Source: Micrasema longulum
Taxonomy: Eukaryota > Arthropoda > Insecta > Trichoptera > Brachycentridae
Assembly (NCBI GenBank): GCA_022494885.1
Contig: JAGVSM010002827.1
Span: 53,229-117,228 of the forward strand
DNA: 64,000 bases
Direction: 5' to 3'
Position numbers and translations under genes: made by a program. Below are positions 34,140 through 44,350 of this stretch, in pieces. Every line of letters starts with the position of its first letter. The stretch's first letter is position 1. The notes beneath the pieces were generated by a model that saw only the letters and a list, made by a program, of their open reading frames with translations, was not told where the DNA came from and did not search any database.

Positions 34140-34261
34140 CTATCTCCTCCCTCTTTCCTTCCCTCTTTGCCACCTCCTCTCTTCATAGTATAGTTTAGAT
34201 GTGTAGTTAATTTTTAGTTCTTAAAAAACATGTATGTTTATTAATATTTTGTTTTAAAATG
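34140..34261 (+). mobile_element. LINE-F 3' UTR fragment
   Basis: ctcctccctctttcc...cctcctctcttcatagtatag matches 25240-25290 and 38620-38660. Its continuation (the ttgccttaaggcaa hairpin) is at 34797-34830, so an R dimer appears to split it. Confidence 0.45.
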
Positions 34262-34745
34262 AAAATATAATATTAAGCCCTTTAAATGCTTAAATTTCAA
34301 TATCCCTTCTCAAAAATGTTTTCCATCTCTGTTGCAACAAATTTCGATCTAAATTTTATTTATTTTTATTTTTAAATGACTCCCTAGGGATGAGATCCAG
34401 CCAGTCTGCAAGCATTTGGACATACTCAAAACATTTTTGAAATAACTAACTAATAAGCATAAAAAAATTAAAATTGTTTTCAGGCGTTGCCTAGAAGTTG
34501 AATTGGTTTAGCCGGATGAATCTCACCCAAATGATAAAGATTTCAGCTTTTATTCACAAAAGTCAACAGATGGAAGAGTTGAGGAAGTGTTAATGTTTAA
34601 ATGTAGGCAGAATAGGGAATGTTATACAGCTTGTGAAGTGGCCACTTAAACCAGCCAACAACATGTCATAAGCCCTTTAAATGCCTAGACTTCCATACTT
34701 CCTTCTCAAAAATGTTTACCCTCTCTGTTGCAACAAATTTACTTA
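34262..34745 (+). repeat. R repeat, tandem 1.2 units
   Basis: The end block (gccctttaaatgc...ctctgttgcaacaaattt) occurs at 34275-34345 and again at 34668-34741, about 393 bp apart, with the complete remainder of the unit between. This gives the unit length and shows head-to-tail tandem structure. Confidence 0.85.
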
Positions 34746-34880
34746 GAATATTTTCATACACCGCTGATTTTCTCAAATTGAACGGTTTGGGTAGGTAGAA
34801 AAATTGCCTTAAGGCAATATGCCCGTCCTCATGCATATACAATATATACACATATGGAATTTGTTTGTGTACATAAAGTG
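34746..34880 (+). mobile_element. LINE-F 3' end
   Basis: gaacggtttgggtaggtaga and the hairpin ttgccttaaggcaa followed by tatgcccg match 38760-38810. It ends in a short AT tail. Confidence 0.45.
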
Positions 34881-35059
34881 TTTAAATAAATAAATCATAA
34901 AAAAACTGTTTTTATGTAACAGGTTTTTATTTAGATTTATACATTGCTACAATATAAGAAAATATGATCAATAATCCGTATGTTTGGCACCGTTACATAA
35001 TTGTATATATTAAAGAAAAAAAAAAATCCTAAACTGTAAGTAAAGTTAAATAATTTAAC

Positions 35060-35484
35060 ATATTACAACAGAAATGAAGAACATTTAAGAAAAGATAATA
35101 TAGAAGTCTAGGCATCTACAGGGCTTATGACCTGTCAATGGCTGGTTTAAGTGGCCACTTTACACACTGTGTAACATTCACCATTCTGCCTATATTTGAA
35201 CATCTATATTCCTTTTATTCTTTCATCTGTTGATTTTTGTGAAGTTAAAGGGCTGAAACCTTTATTTATGCGGGTGAGATTCATCTAATTGAATTATTTC
35301 ACCTACATACTAGGCAACGCCTTAAAATGTTATTTTTTCAATTTCTATACTTCTTCATGGACCAGGTAATTTATCAACAATATTTTGAGTTTGTCCAAAT
35401 TTTTGTAGACAAGGACTGGATTCAACTCCCTGGGGAGCTTTTTATATTAACATATTACAACAGAGATGAAGAACATTTAAGAGT
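35060..35484 (-). repeat. R repeat, tandem just over one unit
   Basis: tattacaacagaaatgaag at about 35063 and tattacaacagagatgaag at about 35452 bound a full unit (about 390 bp). The right edge abuts a Penelope-like element end. Confidence 0.85.
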
Positions 35485-35513
35485 TCAATTTTACTGGTCA
35501 CTGTTTTGGATTT

Positions 35514-35555
35514 GTTCCAACGTTTCAGCTACCATTGCGGGAGCAATCTTCAGAG
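35514..35555 (-). ncRNA. Decayed hammerhead motif of the PLE
   Basis: Core CUGAAGA and GAAA are intact on the minus strand with palindromic ACGU after GAAA. Stem II is reduced (UGCU/AGCU) and stem I is lost. Confidence 0.45.
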
Positions 35556-35692
35556 TAAACTGAGTGTTTTGTAGAAAAAAATGTGTGTTTAAGTACTAGT
35601 AATTTGTACCCTGTCGCAGTCGGCAGTAGGCACATATCTATTATTTTTTGTAGTATGTAGTCCTGGGAACCTGTTGAGTTTAATTTAAGCCC

Positions 35693-36245
35693 GTTGTCTT
35701 TGTTGCTAAGGCTAAACTAGCAGTTCACAACGGAGTTCTAGTTCCAACTCCAATGTATGGGAGCGAAGTATGGAATTGGAAAAATAATGATGAAAGTAGG
35801 TTGAAAGCTGTCGAAATGCGATCCCTCAGGCGAATGTGTGGTAAAACGATGTATGATAGGTGCACAAATGTCGAGATCCGTGAAGTGTGTAAGGCTGAGA
35901 CATGCATTATTGACAGAATCAAGAAAGGGGTGCTGCGTTGTTGGTTTGGACATGTAGAGCGAATGGACAGCGAAAGAATTACTAAAAAGATCTACGATGC
36001 AAATGTTGATGGATGCAGAAAGCGAGGAAGACCGAGAAAGACATGGCACGATCAAGTCCATCAAATACTTGAAGATAGACATGTCAAAAGTAGGAATAAT
36101 CGGCGTGCGTGCATAAGAAGATGTATGAATGTAGAGGAAGCGAGGTCTGTATGCCAAGATAGAGTGTTATGGCGTTCTATCCTCTCTGCCTACCCCTACG
36201 GGGAAACGGCGTGATGGTTTGTTGTTGTTGTTGTTGTCTTTGTTG
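35693..36245. repeat. 13-bp target site duplication of the nested LINE
   Basis: gttgtctttgttg is present at 35693-35705 and 36233-36245. The uninterrupted mini-PLE copy (44985-45000, inverse) has it once, in slightly diverged form. The right copy merges with the GTT tail of the insert, so the length is an upper bound. Confidence 0.85.
35706..36232 (+). pseudogene. RTE-like LINE 3' end, copy c, nested in the PLE
   Basis: Open from about 35708 with AKLAVHNGVLVPTPMYGSEV, then TNVEIREVCKAETCIIDRI, WFGHVERMDSER, GRPRKTWHDQV and a C terminus LWRSILSAYPYGETA with stop at 36212-36214. One extra Cys lies within LR-WFGH compared with copy b. The 3' UTR is only a few bases, followed by a GTT tail (36218-36232). 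A 5'-truncated insertion of 527 bp with intact target duplication, so it postdates the PLE. Confidence 0.85.
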
Positions 36246-36281
36246 ATGTTATCTGGGTGTCTGTGTATTTCAATCGCCTCT

Positions 36282-36575
36282 TTAATAATTACTGGGTTTA
36301 TGCAAATTTTTCGGTTCAAATGCAAAAAAATGTCCGGTGTCTATAAAGTGTTCCGCTATTGCAGATTTGTCAGGATGCCCAAGTTTACACTCTCTTTTGT
36401 GTTCGTCAATACTTTTTTTTGCTGTGCGTCTTGTTTGTCCTATGTACACTTTATCACATCCTTGGTAACTTAGTTCATAAACAGCTTCTGTTTCCAGGGG
36501 ATTCTTATCTTTTGGGCTCAATAAATGGTTCTTTATTGAGAAACTTCGGAACATATCCAACACACATGGTATCAC
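36282..36575 (-). CDS. PLE GIY-YIG endonuclease domain (fragment)
   Basis: 97 codons. VYELSYQGCDKVYIGQTRR matches the two GIY-YIG strands (here VYE and YIG) with the Cys pair position partly kept, and SAIAEHFIDTGHFFAFE is the PLE-typical AEH...GH region. The family usually has an Arg before the EH of the helix; here the residue is Ser (KKSIDEH), so catalysis is doubtful. A one-base shift near 36300 closes the frame early; the other frame continues with KEAIEIHRHPDNINKD up to the nested LINE. The GIY-YIG domain nicks target DNA for PLE integration. The reverse transcriptase is missing upstream. Confidence 0.8.
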   Translation of the reverse strand: MIPCVLDMFRSFSIKNHLLSPKDKNPLETEAVYELSYQGCDKVYIGQTRRTAKKSIDEHKRECKLGHPDKSAIAEHFIDTGHFFAFEPKNLHKPSNY

Positions 36576-36609
36576 CCAAAAAAGAAACAGATTTTATTTA
36601 TTTTTTGGA

Positions 36610-37334
36610 AACTGTTATAGGTGTTTTGGGAGGGTTACTGTTTAAAAACAAGAGTTACGTTTTTATTAAAACACCTATTTAAAACTTTTATTTAACTTTG
36701 ATTTTTTTCTTTTTAAATTGGTCACAATTCAGTGGTCACAATGATTTTTAGTATTAAAAAAATTTAATATGCTCAATACGAATACTTAAAAAAAATCTAA
36801 ATTTATTCAGAAACCCTGCACATACACCAACATCCTTGGATGATTTAATACACATAGCATCCACACTACCTATTATCTCATTTAATCAGAAACTTCGCTA
36901 TTAAGGAGCTATAGTGTTGATAAAATTTGCTTGCAGAAGAGTTTAATGTAGTGGGAGTTATTAAATTCTGTACAATGTACGATAACATTCCACACATACG
37001 AGTATAATATCACAGGCCGCGGCCTGGGTAAAGCAATACTCCAGGGTCTTAAATTCTCTGGAAATATACATGGACGCCTCCTGCATGCTGAGCACTGTAT
37101 AATGCCGGGTAGCCGGGTAAGTATTGGCCTATAGGTTGATACTTGATATATAAGTTCACCATGAATAAAAATTTTATGTTAATTTGATACACATGGTCAA
37201 TAATCAAATGTAAGGCTTACATGTTCTAATTTCCCTTTAGAGTGGATGTGGAAAAAAACTTATATATATTATACAGGGGTCGGCATTCGAAGTGTTACCA
37301 ACTAAAAAAAACCTGTAATTTAGTCTATCAAATG
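36610..37334. other. Unassigned, with a 14-bp GC palindrome
   Basis: caggccgcggcctg at 37013-37026 is a perfect palindrome in an AT-rich setting. An inverted pair aggtgtttt/aaaacacct lies at 36628 and 36668. No gene. Confidence 0.45.
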
Positions 37335-37515
37335 AATCGGGTTGTGGTCCTGTGGCTAGTGTCTCAGACTCACGGACCAAAGGTCTGTGATTCGAATCCC
37401 ACTCTTCCCCAACTTGATTTCCATTTTCTAATAGTGAGTTATTTACAACTCGTTGAAAATAGCCATCAAAGTCAAATATTTGGGTAAATCATAAAAACGC
37501 AAATATTTCTTTTTA
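37335..37515 (+). mobile_element. SINE-A
   Basis: Full-length copy with gaatcgggttgtggtcctgtg head, B box gattcgaatcc, body ctaatagtgagttatttac, tail cgcaaatatttc and a short A run. Confidence 0.8.
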
Positions 37516-38186
37516 TTTAAAAAAAAAAAGTTTTTTTTAATTTATAAACTTCAGTTTATCGTAAAAATGTATTAATTTGTATAATATTTATATTATTGCT
37601 TGATGTAGTCATTTTAAGCGCGGATAAATTCGTAGCTCATGAATAATAGCTGGTTGCGATTTTCCAGCCAAATACAGAGCAATGACACTGCTGAGTTTAA
37701 ATTCCATTTCAATACCTTTTTTTAACTGTGATGTAAAACAATATGCTTCAGTAGAATTGTTGACAATTTAACAAACTGACTCGTGTTAAAACATGAGCGC
37801 ACTGTCATTAGCCGTTTGGTTACTACCACAGGGTGAAGTTGGTAAGATTTCGAGCGCCTACTGTAAATATATTTTTTTAAATAATTGGATCTTCATTGTT
37901 TAGATTATACCTACTAATATAATATTCAAGTATTTAATTGCAAAACTCACATCTAATTCAGATGTTTATAAATTATTCTAGAAAACGAAGAATTGAATTT
38001 GTATTCTTAATAATTTGATTAATGTTCATGCGCCATAACACTTCACGGACAAAATTACCTATTGACGTGCTCAACCAAATCAATTAAGGTTTTATAATTG
38101 GACAGGTGTACATTTCACTAATCGTATCGTCATTAAAATTTGTAACCTAGCATCGACGAATTTTTTTAAATACAGAGGTTAATTGT
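37516..38186. other. No gene recognised
   Basis: AT-rich, unassigned. Confidence 0.5.
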
Positions 38187-38840
38187 TTGACAAGGTTCAT
38201 CGAGCAAAAAGTTGATGAAAATATAATGATTATTTCTAGCATTGTGGTGAAAAATAATTCGTTCGTTGTTTTTAATATTCACAAATTTGACCACATTACC
38301 GAATACCGCTCGCAAATATACTGGCTCAGTATCAGGCATAGAAGAAATATTCTCATTCTATCACTTCTTTACTATATTTTGAATAATCCCAAATTGCCTG
38401 TTTATGTGAGAGAGCTCTCTCCGTTCTGGAAATGAAAGAAGCCTTTCAATACCCATTCACCGCTCTATTTTTTGTCTCGTCTTTCACCGTAGTAGCTGCT
38501 CGATTACGTTACATCATTTGCATGTAGGTACCCACTTTTTAAAGACGCCTTTTCTTTATTTTCATTTAAACCAAGATTGAAATGTCAATATCTAAACATT
38601 TGAGTTTTTCCTTTCTTCTTCTTTCCTACTCATCCCCCTTCCTCTCTTTATAATAAAGTCTTAATGTTTAGTTTATTTTTTTCAAATTTCGTATAAAATT
38701 ATTATATTCTGTATTAATATACCAAGAAAAGGCCCATATACTTCTTATTTTCACAAACTGAACGATTTGGGTAGTTAGAAAGATTTTACCTTAAAGCAAT
38801 ATGCTCGCCCATTTATGTATTTAAAATGTATATGTATTTA
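38187..38840 (+). pseudogene. LINE-F C-terminal fragment and 3' UTR
   Basis: 38270-38434 translates with KFDHITEYRSQIYWLSIRHR and LPVYVRELSP, aligning with the KYDHISDYRRQLKWLKIRQR segment of LINE-K, then stops. Decayed sequence to about 38530 matches 25050-25150. The 3' UTR matches the other LINE-F copies and ends after a ttaccttaaagcaatatgc hairpin near 38790. LINE-F and LINE-K are therefore related families. Confidence 0.6.
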
Positions 38841-39109
38841 TTTTGGTAAATAAATAATTCAAATATGTTATAAGTAACATTAATTTTGAAATAAACAAAT
38901 ATTCATTATGATATCGAGAAAGTGATAAAACCAATCTCTCTGATTATTCCAAATTTCTCGATTTGTATAAAAACTGTATTTATTTATGTCATTGAATTTG
39001 AATTATATAAGAATTAATTGTAAAAGCACATCGATATCAGTTTGTTTTTAAATTAAACAGTTCAAATATCTAATGTTGGTATTTTATTTTATTATAATGA
39101 TTTCTTTGC

Positions 39110-39250
39110 ACAACATTAGGCCCAATTACAACACAGAACACCCACGCTTGAGAAAAACCACATTTAATTTTTGTGATCTCACCCGATGATCGAAACCGGA
39201 ACAACCCGTGCGTGAGGCAAGCATGTTATTCATTACACCACCGGAACCCT
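39110..39250 (-). mobile_element. SINE-B, minus copy
   Basis: On the minus strand: ttccggtggtgtaatgaata head, degraded B box (ggtttcgatcat), then cacaaaaattaaatgtggttt and aagcgtgggtgttctgtg, matching 16620-16675. Confidence 0.65.
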
Positions 39251-39554
39251 AAATGTATTTTGTTTTTTTATTACTACAATGGATAACGTACTCGTATATA
39301 GCGCTATTTACTTGAGAGCTGTCTACTCATACTTATAGGTGTTTTAGATTGTGTTTTAAATTTCATTGGTGATCATTATATACATAACGGAAAAATCACG
39401 TTTTGTACGATTTTAAATGATTTACAAGGGTCTATGAAATACTGGAAAGTAAAAAAAAAATTGTTTTGTACTGATTCGCAAAATAAAAAATATTTGTTTA
39501 TGTTTTTTTATGAATTTCCGCATTCGTAGTTTGTGATATTTCCCTATTGTTTTG

Positions 39555-39629
39555 AACCAGGTTATGGTTCTGTGGTTGTGTCGTAGACTCACAAATCAAA
39601 GGTCGAGGTTCGAACCTCGTATAACCCGT
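39555..39629 (+). mobile_element. SINE-A head fragment
   Basis: The tRNA-like part only: gttatggttctgtggtt, gactcac, aaaggtcgaggttcgaacc. The body is missing. Confidence 0.5.
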
Positions 39630-39850
39630 TTTTTCATTTATTAAGTATTATTCTTGTATTTGATATACAAGTATATATATATATACTGACTTTTTTGTAT
39701 GCATACGTACGATATATATTTTTTTACATATTTTCAATTATTTTTTTTCCATAAAAGAGAAATACTTGAGTCTTCATTTTTTACTCAAATATTTAAATTT
39801 TCAGAGCATTTCGTAAAAGTTTTAATAACTTTTGTTGAAAAAATTAAAAT

Positions 39851-39931
39851 CAAGTTGTTGTTGAGTAGGATTTGAGCCTCTGACCTTAAACCCGTGAGTC
39901 CACATTACTCCTACGGACCACAACTCGGTTA
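39851..39931 (-). mobile_element. SINE-A head fragment
   Basis: On minus: gagttgtggtccgtaggag, ggactcacgg, tttaaggtcagaggctc. Degraded B box and no body. Confidence 0.5.
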
Positions 39932-40287
39932 AATTTTATTCTGTATTTTTTTCTCTCTATGATGATTTTTATTTTTATTCAGCTTTCCTTTATATTGTCA
40001 CGTGTTATATGGTAAAAGACGCTTGTGCCGTCATAAATAAATAAATTAAATTAAATAAAAATAAAAATTCCATAACAAGTTTTTTTTTACATTTTAGTAA
40101 ACAAATTAGAAAACATTTAAGGGTTATAATGTTCTCACTTAGATGAATCATGTTTTTTTTATTTAATCAGTGCACGTAAGTGTTAGCTTTTAATAGCATG
40201 TTTCCTGTAACGTTAGTTTTATCTTTTTCGCAACTAATACCGAATACGTTTATGGTGGTTAGCCATAATTTTATTACTAAATGTCAT
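39932..40287. other. No gene recognised
   Basis: AT-rich with an ataaataaat-type tract at 40035-40070, possibly a LINE tail. Confidence 0.4.
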
Positions 40288-40393
40288 TCAATATTTCCAC
40301 ATAACTACTTACCGGCTTTTTAATGATTACCGGTTTCGAGACGTTCCCGTTTCTTTGTCAAGACACCAATTAAACCAACATGCAAAACCCATT
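40288..40393 (-). mobile_element. HHR-bearing element, copy 3 (one arm)
   Basis: Only one arm of the hairpin element: taccggtttcgagacg...gacaccaattaaaccaac. On minus, GAAA and palindromic ACCGGU are intact and stem II GUUUC/... is altered; the core is UUGACAA and so broken. It abuts an R copy. Confidence 0.6.
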
Positions 40394-40397
40394 TGCA

Positions 40398-40675
40398 ACT
40401 CGCGATTGGAAAATTGTTGTCAGGCGTTGCCTAATAGGTGAAATGATTCAGCCATTTGAATCTAACCCGCGTAATGAAGGTTTCAGCTTTTTTACTTCAC
40501 GAAAGTCAACAGATGGAAGAGTTGAGGAAATATGGTCAGAATGGTAAATGTTACACAATGTGTAAAGTGGCCAGTTAAACCAGTCAATGATAAGACATTA
40601 GCTCTGTAAAAGCCTGTACTTCCATATTCCCTTCTCAAAAACATTTTATTTCTCTGTTGCAACAAATATTGAAGA
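40398..40675 (+). repeat. R repeat, right half and centre
   Basis: ggaaaattgttgtcaggcgt, gtcaacagatggaagagttg and ctctgttgcaacaaat are present, with a small deletion near 40530. Confidence 0.8.
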
Positions 40676-41037
40676 AGAAAAAACTTTGGCAAATTTTAGG
40701 TTACTTTTCCCCTTGATTTCCAATATTCCTAATATTGGCTTTGTATCTGTTTCGGTTCATTCGCCAAGCAGTTAAAGTTTTCTCATTATGGCGACAATTT
40801 CACCTTCAGCGAATACACACGAAGATATTCCAAATTACTCAACTCCGCGAGGAGCTCTTAGACCGTCATTTTCTCCTCGGTTATGTTATCTGGCGGTCTT
40901 TTGCCGGAGTTAGACAAGGGACAAGCCACCCAGCCCACAAACATAAAACAGACCCACACTAGTGGTGCGAACAAACATAGCAATCGAATAACTATATAAA
41001 ATGTTGTATAAAATCGGTCATTCGGTCACTCAAGGTA
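40676..41037. other. Unassigned, possible old coding sequence
   Basis: A 75-codon plus-strand frame (40735-40962) has a more balanced composition than the surroundings but no domain that I recognise. Confidence 0.3.
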
Positions 41038-41275
41038 TCAACATATTACAACATAGATGAAGAACATTCAAGAGAAGGCAATATAGAAGTCTAGGCATCT
41101 ACAGGGCTTATGACCTGTCAATGACTGGTTAAAGTGGCCACTTTACATACTGTGTAACATTCACCATTCTGCCCATATTTGAACATCTATATTCCTTCAA
41201 TTCTTTAATCTGTTGATGTTTGTGAAGAGCTGAAACCTTTATTTATGCGGGTGAGATTCATCTAATTGACTTATT
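41038..41275 (-). repeat. R repeat, partial
   Basis: tattacaacatagatgaag through ctaggcatctacagggctta and cattcaccattctgcccat to gcgggtgagattcatc. The right end is replaced by an ATT microsatellite. Confidence 0.8.
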
Positions 41276-41318
41276 ATATTATTATTATTATTATTATTAT
41301 TATATTATTATTAGAAAT
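41271..41318. repeat. (ATT)n microsatellite
   Basis: About 14 near-perfect trinucleotide units with one interruption. Confidence 0.9.
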
Positions 41319-41569
41319 AGTAATCATTTGTTTGTTTTCTTTAAATAAATTTACCGTAAAACATTATTATTAATGGTCAAATATAATGGTAAGCTACGCA
41401 TAATCACTTCTAAACGGTTCGCCCCTGCCCGCCTCATAATAGCCCGATACTCAACGGATTTGGGCTCGGAATCACTCGGGCAATTTTAAATCCCCACCCG
41501 CAACTGCAATTTTACCACCATATTCTATCATTTCGTTAATTTCGTCACAATAGATTATTATTTTATTTA

Positions 41570-41750
41570 TTTAATTTTTAAATTTTATTCAGAAAACATA
41601 CAGTCATACATAATAAGTATTAAAAACCTCAATTTTCAAACATAAAAAGACCATTTAAGTGTTCATAAAATATAATCTTCACATGTGGCAGTGATGTCAG
41701 GAGCTTGCATAGCACTGACCCCAACCACTCAGAATACGAATAAGAACAAT
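41570..41750. mobile_element. Two LINE 3'-end pieces joined
   Basis: 41575-41665 on the minus strand matches the LINE-L 3' UTR at 60395-60480 (tttttatg...gtatgttttctgaataaaat). 41690-41745 on the plus strand encodes SGACIALTPTTQNTNKNN, matching the end of the RNase H-type LINE at 19436-19891. The join is near 41675. Confidence 0.5.
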
Positions 41751-42049
41751 CTAAAGTGTTCAGCAATTTAATATATATATGTACAATACATATACCAAAT
41801 TGCAACCGCAAAAAAATGACCGATAACAAAAATTATGTCTATGTAAACTGTTTAAGAGGAGAAAGATATTCTTTTGAAATAGAATATCTTGATTTTTTAA
41901 AAATATTCCCAGTAAATATCTCTCAGTGTATAAGCGGATGAATAATACAGTTCTGTTAGTAAAAAAATAACCAATAGACATGTGTTTTTGAACCGATGGC
42001 TACCCTTCGGTAAACATCTTGAAAAGGGAAATCGAATGAAGGTAAGTCC

Positions 42050-42295
42050 GCCTTATTACGTAGTGGTGGATGCTTTTGACTGCCACTTTTTCAGGGTCAT
42101 GGGTTTGATTCCTGGCAGGGCTGACGTGAAGTTGATTTAACACGTTATTTAAACTGCAATATTTCAAGACTGGCGCATGTAGCGTAAGATTGATCACCTT
42201 GCTTAAAAACAGATTATTGAACAACGCTGCATTTGGTTTACCAACGCAGTATCTTATGCACCACTGGGTGCAAAAAAGGAGATGATGATGATGTA
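42050..42295 (+). mobile_element. SINE-C
   Basis: The tRNA-like head (tagtggtggatgctt, gggtttgattcctggc) is degraded. The body includes gtaagattgatcaccttgc and atgcaccactgggtgc, and the tail is gatgatgatgatg. Confidence 0.7.
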
Positions 42296-42299
42296 ACAA

Positions 42300-42460
42300 A
42301 ACGATGTATTTTTTCTGTATATAACACTGAAAATTTAACGTTTCTTGCATAACCAAAAAGACCTATAACAGGACTACGGATAGTATCGAGAAGCTCCATT
42401 TGGTAATCATAGAGAAGACACAATAAAAAAAACATCAAATTTGTTGATAACGTATTCACC
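42300..42460 (-). pseudogene. LINE C terminus after RNase H, fragment
   Basis: On minus, LYDYQMELLDTIRSPVIG is shared with 25640-25999. Nothing upstream of it survives. It abuts the SINE-C tail. Confidence 0.5.
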
Positions 42461-42479
42461 TTTATTATTTAATAACAAA

Positions 42480-42920
42480 TTAGTCAATAATAAATAGCAT
42501 CTTCACCGTACAATGTGCCAATATTTTTAGCAGCTTCGGCAGCTTTATTTATTCGTTTGACAATTGTAGTCTTTATAATTTAGCGGACTGTTTAACTCAT
42601 CACATAACGCAGACTGTTAATATAAGTAAGAAATATATGAATAGAAAGCAATTAGCTGCTAAACTGTCGATATTTTCAGAAAAATCTCGATTAAATTTGA
42701 ATAGAAGAAGGTGTCAAAAATGCTCACTATCGTCTACTTGCCATTTTATTTCAAAACCTGGTAATCAAATAAAATAAAAAGAAACACAATACCCTGTAGA
42801 GCAAAAAAGTTCTTTCGAATGACGTTTTTTTTTGTTGTACTTTTAGTGTTCACTTTTCAATTTCGAAAAAAACGAACGCAACTTATGTTAACAGTTAACA
42901 CCTTAGTCTTCAATTTTATC
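42480..42920 (-). pseudogene. Mariner transposase relic, 5' end
   Basis: On minus, 42562 to 42497 encodes INKAAEAAKNIGTLYGEDAI, the mariner N-terminal pattern seen also at 6358. The upstream part to 42900 contains the shared aatgctcac, gtaatcaaataaaataaa and ttctttcgaatgacg blocks. An insertion separates the coding start from the UTR at about 42570-42700. No catalytic domain. Confidence 0.6.
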
Positions 42921-43596
42921 AAGTCACAGTGAATGTATTGTAAGTAGGTACTACGTTTTATCGAATATTCGGTTTGTTCCATCAATCGATTTTGCGCTTT
43001 ACTATTGTGCTCTCTCAATACTTCAGGGAACTCTTTCCAAGTGCGCCTATTTACAAACTCTGCAATCTACTCGGCCGCTTGGTGTTATGGCTATTTTGCA
43101 TAAACAACCATTACAATGCAACACTTTTGTGTTTTCCGTTTGAGCTTTCTTCTCCTAACTCCCCTTCCCATCCCGCTTCTACCCTCATAATACCCATGGA
43201 AATTTTTCCACCGTATATCTCCACAAAAAACCATTCGGATGTTCAGCAAAAAATCTTCTTTTTTGACGATATTTTTTTTATTACCGAACAGTGTTTTGAA
43301 TACATCCAAGTATTTTTAGACGAGTATCTGAATAACGTTTGATAGAATTAATTTGTTTAAAATTACGTTACATGCATCCACAAGCATAAAATTAATCTAA
43401 ATACGTCACTGCTTTACCAACCGCATTTCATATTAATCAAATATTGAGTTGCCTTCAACAATTTGTTTTAGAGTTTTTATGCAAAGCTTTATCACCGCAA
43501 CGATATTAACTGTGGATTATAAATGCACTTAAAATCGTAAATCATGTCCCTAAGAAATATAATAATAATCTACATTCAGTAAGTTGGATTGTACAC
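42921..43596. other. No gene recognised
   Basis: A 122-codon plus-strand frame (42974-43342) is open and of mixed composition, but I recognise no domain and its antisense is also partly open. Left unassigned. Confidence 0.35.
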
Positions 43597-43673
43597 GAAT
43601 CGAGTTGTGGTCCCGTGGCTAGTGTTGCAGACTAATAGTTCTAAGGTCCGAGGTTCAAACCCCATTCTACCAG
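43597..43673 (+). mobile_element. SINE-A head fragment
   Basis: gaatcgagttgtggtcccgt, B-box-like aggttcaaacccc. The body is absent; unrelated sequence follows. Confidence 0.6.
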
Positions 43674-43788
43674 GCGTGTGCGGTGAATATTATCAGAAGG
43701 GATGCTGACAAAAAATAACTATTTGTTTACTTTTAGTAGGCATGATAGTACATAAATATAGGTATTTTTAAAAGATGTTTCTCATTAA

Positions 43789-44350
43789 AACCAATATAGC
43801 GTAGAATTCATTAGTAATACATTCAAGTTTCCTCTCAAACAAAACCATAATACACGCTTCACGTCTAATGATGGCTTGGTAGTACCAAAAGTATGTAATA
43901 AATATGGAAATAGAACTCTAAAATATTTAGTACCTAGAATTTTTAATTTATTACCAAAAGAACTTAAATTTAACTCACATTGTAACAAGAGCAAAATAAG
44001 AGAGTGGCTACTCGATCAAGATTTTATATATGAATAGTAGCTTAGGTGTAAATATTTTATTTTTTCATATATTTTCTTGTATTTAAAAAATAAATTTACT
44101 ATTATTATTTGTATAAACATGTTTATTCTGATCTTTCCGGCAATTTTTATATGTTATTCATTGTTTTTATAAATGTAAATAATATTATTAAGTCAGTATA
44201 AATATAATCTTTACCAACAAGCTACAAAAAGTGGCTTGGTGGGATTTTAGTTTTAGTAAAAATATAACAAGTGTTTTTTTTTTAAATTGTAAAAATGTAT
44301 AATTATGCTATTAAATAAAAAATAAAAAACAAATAAAAAATAATAAAAAT
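43789..44350 (+). pseudogene. LINE-H C terminus and 3' UTR
   Basis: 43789-44037 is open and encodes HNTRFTSNDGLVVPKVCNKY, YLVPRIFNLLPKELKF and a terminal IREWLLDQDFIYE before the stop at 44035-44037. This is the classical LINE ending 'H.TR...VP....YG...L.Y..P..FN.LP.E....'. The 3' UTR holds the conserved hairpin (44213-44242) and an A-rich tail at about 44315-44350. It is the best preserved member of LINE-H and was used to recognise the copies at 11140 and 17212. 5'-truncated by a stop at 43786. Confidence 0.7.
44213..44242 (+). repeat. Conserved 3'-UTR hairpin of LINE-H
   Basis: accaacaagc and gcttggtgg arms around aaaaag, about 110 bases before the A-rich tail. It may be a recognition structure for the element's reverse transcriptase (inference). 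Confidence 0.6.

Larger units (their letters stand above)
35485..36585 (-). mobile_element. Penelope-like element (PLE), 5'-truncated, with nested insertion
   Basis: Minus strand: GIY-YIG coding part (36575 to 36246), interruption by an RTE-like LINE (35706-36232), then the rest of the C terminus to the stop at 35591-35589, and a terminal segment with the hammerhead-type sequence at 35555-35514. The same terminal segment and C terminus recur in the mini-PLE at 44788-45220. The block tttcttttttgggtgatacc near 36575 also occurs in the terminal segments at 44830 and 49130, so a terminal segment overlaps the coding start here. Confidence 0.8.

Noticed and set aside
34262..34745. R dimer as a small LTR-type element (TRIM)
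   Set aside because: Different R loci begin and end at different points of the unit and several are inverted, so the apparent terminal repeats are explained by a tandem unit. No target duplication was seen.
40735..40962. 75-codon frame as an exon
   Set aside because: No recognisable domain, and no splice-site pairing or neighbouring exon that I can defend.
42974..43342. 122-codon frame as a gene
   Set aside because: No domain, no homologous repeat, no start context or codon pattern that supports coding; the antisense is partly open as well.
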